Assembly (NCBI GenBank): GCA_014727915.1
Contig: WJMO01000006.1
Span: 1 to 64,000, forward strand
Reading direction: 5' to 3'
Source of the DNA: Candidatus Altarchaeales archaeon
GTDB lineage: Archaea; Altiarchaeota; Altiarchaeia; IMC4; SCGC-AAA252-I15
DNA length: 64,000 nt
The translations under genes were made by a program, and so were the position numbers. This document shows positions 8,406 through 17,035 of this stretch, one piece after another. The notes beneath the pieces are model-generated. The model did not search any database. It worked only from the letters and a program-made list of their open reading frames with translations, and was not told where the DNA came from. Positions within the stretch are counted from its first letter, which is position 1, and every line of letters starts with the position of its first letter.

Positions 8406-9779
8406 ATGATGAATAGTCTACTATCTGGGAAAATGGTTGGGGGAATCAAACAGATTAAAACTGAAAGCCTGTGTCCAACATGCTTGAAAAAGACGGATGC
8501 AGTGGTGATTGAAGAGGATGACGGGATGATTATCAGGATAACGTGTCCAATCCACGGCACAGTAGATAACCCGCACCTATTCCATGACCCTGAGATCTAC
8601 ACGTCTATGAGGGCTCTTATGGCTGCCAGAGACGATAAATGGGTTCCAGATGCCGCGTTCCATGATGTTATAAACAGATGCAACATGAATTGCCCTCAAT
8701 GTTTTATCCCAAAAGTGCAAAGTCCAGAGACTAAACCAACAATAGGCCAGTTAGAGTCCGAAGCCAAAAGCCATAAAGGGTCCATCATCTATTTATTCGG
8801 TGGTGAACCCACCATGCAAGAGGATTTGACCGAGATCATAGAGTTATTCTCAAAGAGGGGGTATGAGACCTCGTTTTTCACAAACGGGTTGAAAATGGCA
8901 GATATTGAATATGCCGAAAAAATTTCAAGAACAAAACCGATGGTTGTATTATCGATTGACACACAGGATCAGAAACAAGGGCTTGAGATATACGGTGCAG
9001 ACGTTCTTCATGAAAAAATATTCGCTTTAGATAACATTATAAGTTTGAATCTCCCGGTGTTCTTGAACGTTGTGCTAAGAAAAGGCTTGAATGAAAACCA
9101 AATCCAGAAGTTCATTGAACTTTTGAAATCCAAGGATGGGAAGGTGAGGGGAATTTCCTTCTCAGGTTATTGGAATCCATCCGGCACAAAACAGGACGAT
9201 ATTGTCCCGGTTAAAGAGGTCATAGAAAAGATAAAACAGGAGATAGACTGCTCACTTGAGGATTTTATTGACTGCACACTATTCGGGCTATACTTCAGCC
9301 AGTTAATCAGGAAAATCACAGATAGTGGAGGAAGGAGGATATCAGCATGCTATCTCAGGCTATATCTTGTACATTACCACAGCAGACTGACACCGTTAAA
9401 CAGGTATATCAACCTGCCCAAGCTCAATGAAAAATTAAGACAGATATATGATAACTTCCAGGGCACGTTTTTCTCAAGGCATAAGGCAGTGATAGCCACT
9501 GCCATTGCATTTTCCATGAGCATAAAAAAGACAAGCTTCATAGGCATCATAATAAAAAATATCCGCTACTGCACCCCAATAGCTTTTAGTAATCGGCACC
9601 CTGCCACAATGTTGATCCCACGCACATCATCAATAGTAATCACAAGATACTTCGACCTGTCAAATGTTGACCTGGAGTTCATACCATATTGCAGCCTGGG
9701 GGCAATAGAGGAGGGAGGGGTTATGCCTTTTTGTCTGAGGGAGATTATGCGCTCTGCAAAAAGAAGTAGGGAGGGGTAA
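8406..9779 (+). CDS. Tes-like radical SAM protein, paralog A
   Basis: This 457-residue protein is one of four adjacent paralogs. An N-terminal metal-binding knot, C23-PT-C26 with C47-PIH-G, is followed by the radical SAM cluster motif C92-NMN-C96-PQ-C99 and the SAM-binding GGEPT at 132-136. A C-terminal part holds further Cys (C315, C429, C443) and a hydrophobic segment (about 360-385). This order matches the tetraether lipid synthase family (COG1964, M. jannaschii MJ0619). Paralogs B, C and D have a second Cys four residues after the one equivalent to C315; here it is Leu319, so an auxiliary iron-sulfur cluster may be lost or altered. ATGs at 8406 and 8409 are both possible starts, and another in frame at 8433 cannot be excluded. 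Confidence 0.8.
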   Translation: MMNSLLSGKMVGGIKQIKTESLCPTCLKKTDAVVIEEDDGMIIRITCPIHGTVDNPHLFHDPEIYTSMRALMAARDDKWVPDAAFHDVINRCNMNCPQCFIPKVQSPETKPTIGQLESEAKSHKGSIIYLFGGEPTMQEDLTEIIELFSKRGYETSFFTNGLKMADIEYAEKISRTKPMVVLSIDTQDQKQGLEIYGADVLHEKIFALDNIISLNLPVFLNVVLRKGLNENQIQKFIELLKSKDGKVRGISFSGYWNPSGTKQDDIVPVKEVIEKIKQEIDCSLEDFIDCTLFGLYFSQLIRKITDSGGRRISACYLRLYLVHYHSRLTPLNRYINLPKLNEKLRQIYDNFQGTFFSRHKAVIATAIAFSMSIKKTSFIGIIIKNIRYCTPIAFSNRHPATMLIPRTSSIVITRYFDLSNVDLEFIPYCSLGAIEEGGVMPFCLREIMRSAKRSREG

Positions 9780-9799
9780 TACCTGCTGGAACCCATGAC

Positions 9800-11134
9800 C
9801 TACCTAGGACTTATATAGTGCCATCTTTTCATGTCTTCAATACAATACCCGGCTTTGCCTTTTTTCACTTCCCGACATATGTTACAGGTACTCGAGAACT
9901 CAAAATCGACATTTGAAGGGTCCATATATCGTTCGACTGTGATTCCAAAAATATTCTTTGTCGTAGATGTTGAAAGCGGATAGTTATGCCTTAAGTCGTT
10001 TATTAGATTTGGGAGAAGCAGTAGACAGAACATCCTGAAGTCCGGGTTAGAGATGAAAGAACGGACGATTAGAGAGTAGGGAAACCATAGAAAAAATGTG
10101 AGAATCATGCTGTGAGAAGACTTCAATTTGGATCTTAGAAAATCCAGATTTTTAATCAATTCATTCAGATCAATCATCCTGGAGATAGGAACCAGCCTAC
10201 CCCCCCTAACCCAAAAATAGCATCTTAGCTCACATCTAGGCGTTCTTATCCCGCCTTTCCCGGTAATTAAGCGCAGTATCTCGAATGTTCTGTTGCTGAA
10301 GAGAGTGCACCCAAGTATATCCTCCAAAGTTATGTCAGTTGACTCGCTAACCAAATCGACTATGCCATTCTGTAGTATTATCTCCTTTTGTTTTCCCTCA
10401 AGATCCCAAAGAACCTTAAAATTAACAAGCCTCAACCAACCGCTATTTTTTGACCCGTATTCAATAGCTTTAGACACCTGATCCTCGTTAACGCCCTTGA
10501 AAACAATCAAGGATAGCATCGTTGGCATGCCTGAAGCAGCTAGGTTCTCCAGGGCCTTCAGCTTGGAATCTAAGACATCACAGCCATAAAGGCTTAGAGA
10601 TTGCCCACGGTCAAAGCTTAGGAACGAAAGGATTACAAGGTTTAAACCCGCTTCTTTAAGTTCACCCGCATAACCTGGTTCGGAAAATCGTATCCCGTTA
10701 GTGAATATCGCCACCCGCTTACCCTGACCCCTCAATCGCGTTATGATTTCCGGGAGGTCTTCCCGTATCGTGGGCTCACCACCACATAAATAAACCAGCG
10801 ATCCTTTGAAATCCTTGCTCAAATCCAAAATCTCATCTACAGTGAGTTCACCACCGTTCCGAAAACTCTTCGGGACAGCGCAAAACGGACAATCCATGTT
10901 GCAATCCATTGTGACTTTAAGCACTTGCCCGTCAGGGAACACATCATCATCCGTTATCATGTTTTCAGACAGAGCAGCGTATAGTCTGGGGTCCTCGAAG
11001 AAATGGAGCGTTTTGAACGACCCATGTTCTGGACACTCCTGAGAGATGTACATTTTACCGCCCTCATTAAACACTTCTGCCGCCACCCGTTCAAAGCAGA
11101 CAGGACACAAGCTCTCGGTTTTCCTTGAATCCAT
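9800..11134 (-). CDS. Tes-like radical SAM protein, paralog B
   Basis: This 444-residue protein is the only one of the four paralogs on the minus strand. The N-terminal knot is C10-PV-C13 with C34-PEH-G, and the radical SAM motif is C78-NMD-C82-PF-C85. GGEPT follows, then the auxiliary Cys pair in PRCELRC and the C-terminal pair in STCNIC...GYC. A long hydrophobic stretch (MILTFFLWFPYSLIV and on to MFCLLLLPNL) suggests contact with membrane lipid. The start is the ATG at 11134, since the codon just before it is only a GTG and MDSRKTESLCPVC aligns with the other paralogs. It is divergent from paralog C, with 83 bases between the start codons. Reaction unknown; radical chemistry on a lipid or isoprenoid is inferred from the family. 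Confidence 0.8.
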   Translation of the reverse strand: MDSRKTESLCPVCFERVAAEVFNEGGKMYISQECPEHGSFKTLHFFEDPRLYAALSENMITDDDVFPDGQVLKVTMDCNMDCPFCAVPKSFRNGGELTVDEILDLSKDFKGSLVYLCGGEPTIREDLPEIITRLRGQGKRVAIFTNGIRFSEPGYAGELKEAGLNLVILSFLSFDRGQSLSLYGCDVLDSKLKALENLAASGMPTMLSLIVFKGVNEDQVSKAIEYGSKNSGWLRLVNFKVLWDLEGKQKEIILQNGIVDLVSESTDITLEDILGCTLFSNRTFEILRLITGKGGIRTPRCELRCYFWVRGGRLVPISRMIDLNELIKNLDFLRSKLKSSHSMILTFFLWFPYSLIVRSFISNPDFRMFCLLLLPNLINDLRHNYPLSTSTTKNIFGITVERYMDPSNVDFEFSSTCNICREVKKGKAGYCIEDMKRWHYISPR

Positions 11135-11188
11135 CACATTATAGTATTAGAGAGGATACTAATAGTGTAAAAGAAGAAGAGGACAGGG

Positions 11189-11198
11189 TTATAAATTA
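11189..11198 (+). promoter_or_regulatory. TATA box of Tes-like paralogs C and D
   Basis: TTATAAATTA is centred about 25 bases before the ATG at 11218. This predicts a leaderless transcript that covers paralogs C and D, whose reading frames are coupled. Confidence 0.6.
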
Positions 11199-11217
11199 AG
11201 GAGTATATTGGATAAAC

Positions 11218-12567
11218 ATGATCGGGGGAAAGCAGTCTGGGATGAATAAAACGACTAGTCTTTGCCCCGTTTGCCTGGATATTGTGAGTGCTGAGGTCTT
11301 CGAAAAAGACGGTAAGATGACGATGTCCAAGGAATGCAAAATACACGGAGTATTCGAGTCGACACATTTCTGGGAGGACCCCACCATATACAATTTCATG
11401 AAGGAACTGATAGGAGATTCAGAATGTGGAAACCCAGATGGCCTACTGGTAGATGTTAACTGCGAATGCAACATGAACTGCCCATATTGTTGGGTTTCAG
11501 ACCATGCGAAAACTGTGAAACAGACCACGATGGAAGAACTCAAATCGATCATAAGTGTATTCCAAGGATCCTCTATTTACCTGAGCGGCGGAGAACCAAC
11601 CTGTAGAGCAGACCTTCCGGAAATGGTGAAAACAATCAGAGATAACGGTAAGGAACCTGTAATATTCACCAATGGGCTCAAGTTCTCCAACGTGGACTAC
11701 GCATTGTCCATCAAGGAGGCTGGAGCAGGCATGATAATCTTCAACTTCAACAGTTTTGACCGGCGTCAATGTATCAAACTATACGGGGATGACATTTATG
11801 ACATGAAATTCAAAGGATTGAATAACGTCCTCGACATGGGCATACCAGTTTACCTGTATGTGATCCTGAAAAAGGGAGTTAATGAGGACCAGATCAACAG
11901 CGTGCTTGACTTTGCCACTGAACGGAGCCAATACTTGCGGGTTATAGATTTTCAGACCATCTGGGATATCAAGAATGGAGCTGGTGGGGAAGTGCTCACC
12001 CAAACCGGGATTTTAGACCTCTTGAAATCTGAGAGGGGCATTCTATTAGAGGATTTCCTGCAGTCCACTGCCTTCAGCCACTATTTTTTTGAAATATACA
12101 GGAAGGTCTTGGGGAGGGGTGGAAGAAGGTCGCCCAGGTGTGAGCTAAGATGCTATCTTGTGGCTGCAAACAAGTCATTAACGCCCATAACAAAGGTACT
12201 AGACATGGAAAAGCTCAACTACAAGTTGAAACTGTTGAACAGTAGATTAGACAGGTCCGGGCTGCCAAAGATGATTACTTTCTTATTAGGCTTCCCCTAT
12301 GTTTTCCTCATAGGAGAGTTCATAATGAAAAATGAGTTCAGACGCATTGTCATATCAAATGTGCGGAATACCATTACCTCCCTGTTTCAGAAGAAAAGGT
12401 TCCCTGCCTATTCGGCAACTGACATAGTAAGCATCATGCTGGGAAGATTCCATGATAGATTCAACGTAGACCTTGACTTCACAAAAACCTGTACCTTCCA
12501 TGCGGTTTGTAGAGATGGCAAACACGAGTCATTTTGCACGAGAGAGATTATGAGGTCTGGGAAATAA
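11218..12567 (+). CDS. Tes-like radical SAM protein, paralog C
   Basis: This 449-residue protein has the knot C16-PV-C19 with C40-KIH-G, the radical SAM motif C84-NMN-C88-PY-C91, and GGEPT. The auxiliary pair lies in PRCELRCYLV and the C-terminal cluster region reads KTCTFHAVC...SFC. A hydrophobic segment (MITFLLGFPYVFLIGEFIM, about 358-376) lies between the two auxiliary regions, as in B. It is the member most like a complete Tes-type protein by Cys content. The TATA box 25 bases upstream supports the ATG at 11218 over a second ATG 24 bases later. The stop overlaps the start of paralog D (TAATG), which implies coupled translation and perhaps a joint function. Confidence 0.82.
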   Translation: MIGGKQSGMNKTTSLCPVCLDIVSAEVFEKDGKMTMSKECKIHGVFESTHFWEDPTIYNFMKELIGDSECGNPDGLLVDVNCECNMNCPYCWVSDHAKTVKQTTMEELKSIISVFQGSSIYLSGGEPTCRADLPEMVKTIRDNGKEPVIFTNGLKFSNVDYALSIKEAGAGMIIFNFNSFDRRQCIKLYGDDIYDMKFKGLNNVLDMGIPVYLYVILKKGVNEDQINSVLDFATERSQYLRVIDFQTIWDIKNGAGGEVLTQTGILDLLKSERGILLEDFLQSTAFSHYFFEIYRKVLGRGGRRSPRCELRCYLVAANKSLTPITKVLDMEKLNYKLKLLNSRLDRSGLPKMITFLLGFPYVFLIGEFIMKNEFRRIVISNVRNTITSLFQKKRFPAYSATDIVSIMLGRFHDRFNVDLDFTKTCTFHAVCRDGKHESFCTREIMRSGK

Positions 12568-13892
12568 TGGATGAAATCAGGTATAAGACCGAAAGCTTAT
12601 GCCCCATTTGCCTCAGGAAGCTGGAGGCTGAAGTCTACGTGAAAGACGGGACTGTAATCGTGTCAAGAGAATGCGAGGAACATGGGGAATTTGACTGCCT
12701 TCACGCATGGGATGACCCTGAAATATTCAAGAGATTCATGGATATCTCACATAAGCTTGTTGAGAACAGATTCAACGACCTCACAATCGATGTCACAGAC
12801 AGATGCAACATGCGATGTCCATTCTGTTTTAATACGGCAAAGGACGAACCAAGCTTGGATCGCATAATCGAAAAAGCGAAGGCATGGGAGAACGGAAATA
12901 TCGTCCTCTACGGCGGGGAACCAACCATGAGAGACGACCTGCCGGAACTGATAACAGAACTTAAGAGTATGGGATTCGGGGTGATACTGCTCTCAAACGG
13001 ATTGAGGATAGATGAAAAATTAGCAGACAAGCTTGACAACAGCAGATTAGATGGCATAGTTTTACAATTTGATTCCGTGGATGATGACATAAATGAGCGG
13101 ATGAGGGGTATGAGAGTGCTTGAACGAAAGCTGAACGCGATTGAATCCCTAAAAGATGGGAGGATTTGGCTCTCACTTTTTGTGGTGATTATGAAGGACA
13201 CGAATGAAGACCAGATACCAGACATCATAAATCTCGCATGCAAGGAATCCGAGCTGGTTAGGACGGTTTTATTCGCTCCGGTATCGCCAGAGGGAATTGA
13301 GGGGTCTGAGAGAGGACACATCAGGAACAGGGCAATATTCGATAAGATAGGGGAAGCCGGGATTACAAAAGATGATTTCATGGAAAACAGTGAGTTTGAC
13401 ATATCATTAACGAAGTTCCTCTCAAAGATGGGCATCAGAAGGAAGAGCATAACCCTATGTGAAGCATTATGCTATGTCTACCGAGTAAAAGACCATTTCA
13501 TACCATTGAATCATTTGGTGGATTTAAAAGCCATAACGAATGCATTAGATGAGAGCGACTCTGCTATGTCGCTTGCCATAAAATTGTTGAAGTATAATGT
13601 GAAGGCCGATTTACGGCTTCTGCCGGCGATAATGAGAGTATCCGCTAGAATCATGAGAACCCTGGTCTTCAGGGTAAAGTTTGACGACAACATCCCCGGC
13701 ATGGTAGGCATACTAGTCAATCCGACACAGACCAGATATAATGCAGACTACAATTTCATAAGAACATGCAACCTATACTCGGACACCAGAGAGGGGATAA
13801 CCACATACTGTGAGAACAACATATTCTCGACCGGCAAGAAGAACAGTGAAAAACTAGAGAAGAGCCATTTTTACCAGATGAAGACAGGATAA
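12567..13892 (+). CDS. Tes-like radical SAM protein, paralog D
   Basis: This 441-residue protein starts at the ATG that overlaps the stop of paralog C (TAATG). A longer reading would need a TTG inside paralog C and adds residues without matches in the paralogs. The knot is C12-PI-C15 with C36-EEH-G, and the radical SAM motif is C80-NMR-C84-PF-C87, followed by GGEPT. The auxiliary pair reads TLCEALC, and the C-terminal pair is in RTCNLYS...TTYC. This is the most divergent of the four. Its segment between the auxiliary regions is less hydrophobic and more amphipathic (about residues 340-380) than in B and C. It probably acts on a related but different substrate, or pairs with paralog C (inference). 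Confidence 0.8.
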   Translation: MDEIRYKTESLCPICLRKLEAEVYVKDGTVIVSRECEEHGEFDCLHAWDDPEIFKRFMDISHKLVENRFNDLTIDVTDRCNMRCPFCFNTAKDEPSLDRIIEKAKAWENGNIVLYGGEPTMRDDLPELITELKSMGFGVILLSNGLRIDEKLADKLDNSRLDGIVLQFDSVDDDINERMRGMRVLERKLNAIESLKDGRIWLSLFVVIMKDTNEDQIPDIINLACKESELVRTVLFAPVSPEGIEGSERGHIRNRAIFDKIGEAGITKDDFMENSEFDISLTKFLSKMGIRRKSITLCEALCYVYRVKDHFIPLNHLVDLKAITNALDESDSAMSLAIKLLKYNVKADLRLLPAIMRVSARIMRTLVFRVKFDDNIPGMVGILVNPTQTRYNADYNFIRTCNLYSDTREGITTYCENNIFSTGKKNSEKLEKSHFYQMKTG

Positions 13893-13946
13893 AACAGGGA
13901 TAAAATCGTGAGAAACGTAGATTATTAATGAAGTTCATACTTTATT

Positions 13947-16340
13947 ATGTATTTTTTCCGAGACAGCAACGAGTTGAGGATATTCCTTTCCGCATTCGTA
14001 ATATACTTATTCTTCATACATTGGACAGGATGGAACGAGAACTCAAGATTAGATCTGAGCAGGAGTATCGTCGAGGAAGGCAGGTTACATATCGACACCT
14101 ATGCCTCGAATACAGGTGATCGGGCATATTACAATGGCCACTATTACAGCGATAAACCACCGGGACTATCGATAGTCTCTACTCCAGCATATCTCATATT
14201 AGATTCAATCCCCAGACCCAAAAACTATGAGGATGAAGGAAATAGCGGGGAGATAATACTATTGAAAGACGAGACAGGGTCGCCCACTGTTACTTCAGAT
14301 ATTGAACCGGGCAAAAAAACACGCTTGTCGACCATAATCCTTACAATCCTCGCATCATCATTGCCTGCAGCGTCTAACGTTATCTTACTTTTCAGGATAC
14401 TCGGCAAATTTGTCCAAAATGAGAGGATACGGAGTTTAGTTGTTTTAACATATGGCCTGGGAACCCTGGCCTTCCCATACGCACTGATGTTCCTCCCGTA
14501 CAGCATAGGCATATTCATCACATTATTAGCCTTTAGCATGGGGTGGAAAGGGGACGTATCCCCCGTAAAAGGTTGCATCATTGGTCTACTGTTATCAGTG
14601 ACGTTGAGCTTTGATTATATTTTTTTCCCGATAATCATCCCGTCAACCATATACCTATTTTCCAGGATGGGCAAAGCAAAGAAGTGTTATATCCTTGGTT
14701 TGATAACAGGATTATTGCCCATAATAGCATACAATTACCTGATATTCGGACAATTAACCTTCTTTTATAAACACATGGACAGTGATGTTTGGGTATGGGA
14801 TAACCCGGCATTGGAAGAGGGAGCGCTTCCAGTAACCAACCTCTGGATTCCCATCCAAGTATTATTCTACCCGTACAGGGGACTATTCTTCTACTATCCT
14901 GTTTTATTATTTTCGGTTGTGGGGTTGGCCCGTATGAGAAAGAGATTCAGAGGTGAATTCCATATGATAACATCGATGTTCCTCTTGATCTTGGGTGTTT
15001 ATTCAACCATGCTGTATACATGGCATGGGCATATGTTCGGGCCCAGGTATTTCACACCATTAATGCCGTTTCTTATGATACCTACCGCATATGCACTATC
15101 AGAAAAGAATAAAAGAATATTCTTATTGTTGATGTTCACTTCGATATCAGTGAACATACTTGGTTTGCAGAATTTTGAGAATATTATCACAGACGATTTC
15201 AGACAGGTTTCAGCAGAACACGTTTACTCTCTGAAAGGTTTCACATACAATCCTTTATTTGACCACTATCTCCCATTAACCGCGGATAACGGTCCGAGGA
15301 GCAGGCTTTTCGAAAACATCATAGAATATGGCGGACAGTTTGACATCCGTGACATCCCCTATTCTAAGGGCGTGCTCAGCTCCCCCTATCTCCGCAGAGA
15401 GTACATTCCAGTAGCCACAATACCGGGAATGGGTTTCTTCGTTCTGAGGGTGGAATTCCTATGCCTTATACCCTTAACCGTGATATTGGCGCTCATCTGG
15501 AGGAAGGAACTATCCAGACATCTTACGAGAGATAAGTCCCTAATAGTCCTGGCCGTAGTAACCCTGGTATTTCTACTTGCCTTCGTGAGGGTCAAAGACT
15601 CCCTGTTCACCAACGGATGGTATCCGAAGGAAGGGGGTGAAAACGGGTTTTTCAGATTCACCGGGGAAGAAGCAGAGGTGCTTGTCTATAACACAGGAGG
15701 AATGAACAGGATAAACATCATGTTACAAGCTTGGAGCCCGCAGAAGGGCAGAGACCTAGAGATACTCCTGAACAATGAACTGCTTGGAACATACAATATC
15801 TTACCCCAGGGTTCAACGGTTGGAACAACACTTATAAAACTCAAACCGGGAACGAACAAGTTCACTCTTAGATCAACCAGTGGATGCGACAACCCCCCCG
15901 AAGTCATGGCAAACGGAAAGACGATGATATGCTACAGCTTCGGGTTCAGCAACATAAGCTTCAAAAGACAGGACAACCCACTTTTTAGGGAGAACTGGTA
16001 CATGGAGGAAGAGGACGAACATGGGACATTCAAGTTCATGAGCCAGAACGCAACACTAAACATGCGCTCAACAGCTGGAGAAGCTGTTGAGTTGGCTTTC
16101 ACATCCTTCAGCTTTCACAAAAAGAGAGAACTACATGTGTATGTGAACGGCGAGGACATTGGAACAATCGAGAATGATGGTGGGGGATACAGTATGAACA
16201 GGTTCAAAGCACACCTCACAGAGGGTGATAATGAGATCCTCTTCCATTCAGTCCCCGGGTGCGACATACCTTCGGAGGTTGGGGAGTGGGATGACACGCG
16301 GTGCCTGAGCTTCGGGTTCAGGGACATAAAGATTGAGTAA
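13947..16340 (+). CDS. GT-C family membrane glycosyltransferase with two C-terminal beta-sandwich modules
   Basis: This 797-residue protein begins with about ten or more membrane helices. The first extracytoplasmic loop carries YYNGHYYSDKPPG (about 66-78), which has the acidic/KPPG pattern seen in archaeal relatives of protein mannosyltransferases and ArnT. Such enzymes move sugars from polyprenyl phosphates on the outer face of the membrane. From about residue 555 two similar beta-rich modules follow. Each opens with a WY-x-x-E...F-x-F-x-x-x-x-A motif, contains a V-N-G/N-N-E turn, and ends with a Cys pair and SFGF. They resemble carbohydrate-binding jelly-roll domains. The same type of module stands at the N-terminus of the GT-C protein at 46904. 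This is the last large gene of the AT-rich island. Confidence 0.75.
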   Translation: MYFFRDSNELRIFLSAFVIYLFFIHWTGWNENSRLDLSRSIVEEGRLHIDTYASNTGDRAYYNGHYYSDKPPGLSIVSTPAYLILDSIPRPKNYEDEGNSGEIILLKDETGSPTVTSDIEPGKKTRLSTIILTILASSLPAASNVILLFRILGKFVQNERIRSLVVLTYGLGTLAFPYALMFLPYSIGIFITLLAFSMGWKGDVSPVKGCIIGLLLSVTLSFDYIFFPIIIPSTIYLFSRMGKAKKCYILGLITGLLPIIAYNYLIFGQLTFFYKHMDSDVWVWDNPALEEGALPVTNLWIPIQVLFYPYRGLFFYYPVLLFSVVGLARMRKRFRGEFHMITSMFLLILGVYSTMLYTWHGHMFGPRYFTPLMPFLMIPTAYALSEKNKRIFLLLMFTSISVNILGLQNFENIITDDFRQVSAEHVYSLKGFTYNPLFDHYLPLTADNGPRSRLFENIIEYGGQFDIRDIPYSKGVLSSPYLRREYIPVATIPGMGFFVLRVEFLCLIPLTVILALIWRKELSRHLTRDKSLIVLAVVTLVFLLAFVRVKDSLFTNGWYPKEGGENGFFRFTGEEAEVLVYNTGGMNRINIMLQAWSPQKGRDLEILLNNELLGTYNILPQGSTVGTTLIKLKPGTNKFTLRSTSGCDNPPEVMANGKTMICYSFGFSNISFKRQDNPLFRENWYMEEEDEHGTFKFMSQNATLNMRSTAGEAVELAFTSFSFHKKRELHVYVNGEDIGTIENDGGGYSMNRFKAHLTEGDNEILFHSVPGCDIPSEVGEWDDTRCLSFGFRDIKIE

Positions 16341-16342
16341 AA

Positions 16343-17026
16343 CTATTTTTTCTCTGCTTTGATGAAGGTCTGGGCTCCGAAGAGAAGCCATAGGAATCTG
16401 AGTTTCAGGTATATTCTCATTAGGAGGGGGGATTGGGGGAGTGTGCTCTGGGTCGTGTATGGTAGGAAACGGTCTATCGACTCTGTGACCGTGTAACCTT
16501 GGGTTTCCAGCAGGTCTTTGAGGGCTCGGTCGTCCAGTGGTGTTATGTGGTCGAAGAACATCCAGTAGTCCTGTGAGCAGAACCTGATGTTGGGCTGCAG
16601 TATCAGCAGGGAGCCTCCCGGCCTGAGCAGCCTCTTAGCCTCCAGCAGGGCTTTCACTATCTCGTCCCGGGTGAGGTGCTCGAGGACGTTGCTGATGAAC
16701 ACGACATCGACCGAGCCGCCATCCAAATCCCTGATGTCGGAAGCCTTGGAATGCAAGAACTCAACGTCGTCGGACAGGTGCTGCCTGGACCGCTCATCCT
16801 TGTCGACGGCGATCTTCCGGCGGGCGGTTATGTTGTTTATGAACGCGCCAGCCCCTGAGCCGACGTCCAACACCGTGGAATCGGCAGGCACATATCCCTG
16901 GAGGAAGTCCCTGCATAGAACCTTCCAGATCCCATGCTTTGACTGGAAGTTATGGTCGCAGGACAACCCAGCAACATCATCAGCCATCCTCATTCTTACT
17001 ATATATTTTCCAGATAAAAAATCCAT
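16343..17026 (-). CDS. Class I SAM-dependent methyltransferase
   Basis: A protein of up to 227 residues with a Rossmann methyltransferase core. Motif I is VLDVGSGAGAF, the acidic end of beta 2 is DKDERS, and motif IV is DVVFISNVLEHL. LLRPGGSLLILQPN follows, as in Methyltransf_11 proteins. The substrate is unknown. Placement between two GT-C glycosyltransferases suggests sugar or glycolipid methylation (inference). The ATG at 17026 would leave only nine bases to the divergent neighbour, so the ATGs at 16993 or 16987 are also plausible starts. It is convergent with, and two bases from, the preceding glycosyltransferase gene. Composition is GC-richer than the island. Confidence 0.8.
   Translation of the reverse strand: MDFLSGKYIVRMRMADDVAGLSCDHNFQSKHGIWKVLCRDFLQGYVPADSTVLDVGSGAGAFINNITARRKIAVDKDERSRQHLSDDVEFLHSKASDIRDLDGGSVDVVFISNVLEHLTRDEIVKALLEAKRLLRPGGSLLILQPNIRFCSQDYWMFFDHITPLDDRALKDLLETQGYTVTESIDRFLPYTTQSTLPQSPLLMRIYLKLRFLWLLFGAQTFIKAEKK
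17000..17008 (+). promoter_or_regulatory. TATA box for the GT-C gene at 17036
   Basis: TATATATTT is centred about 32 bases before the ATG at 17036, consistent with a very short leader. GGAG directly before the ATG is too close to act as a Shine-Dalgarno site. Confidence 0.5.
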
Positions 17027-17035
17027 TAGTAGGAG

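Noticed and set aside
12534-12566. Upstream TTG start for Tes-like paralog D
   Set aside because: It lies inside paralog C and adds residues with no counterpart in the other paralogs; the TAATG overlap at 12567 is the normal solution.
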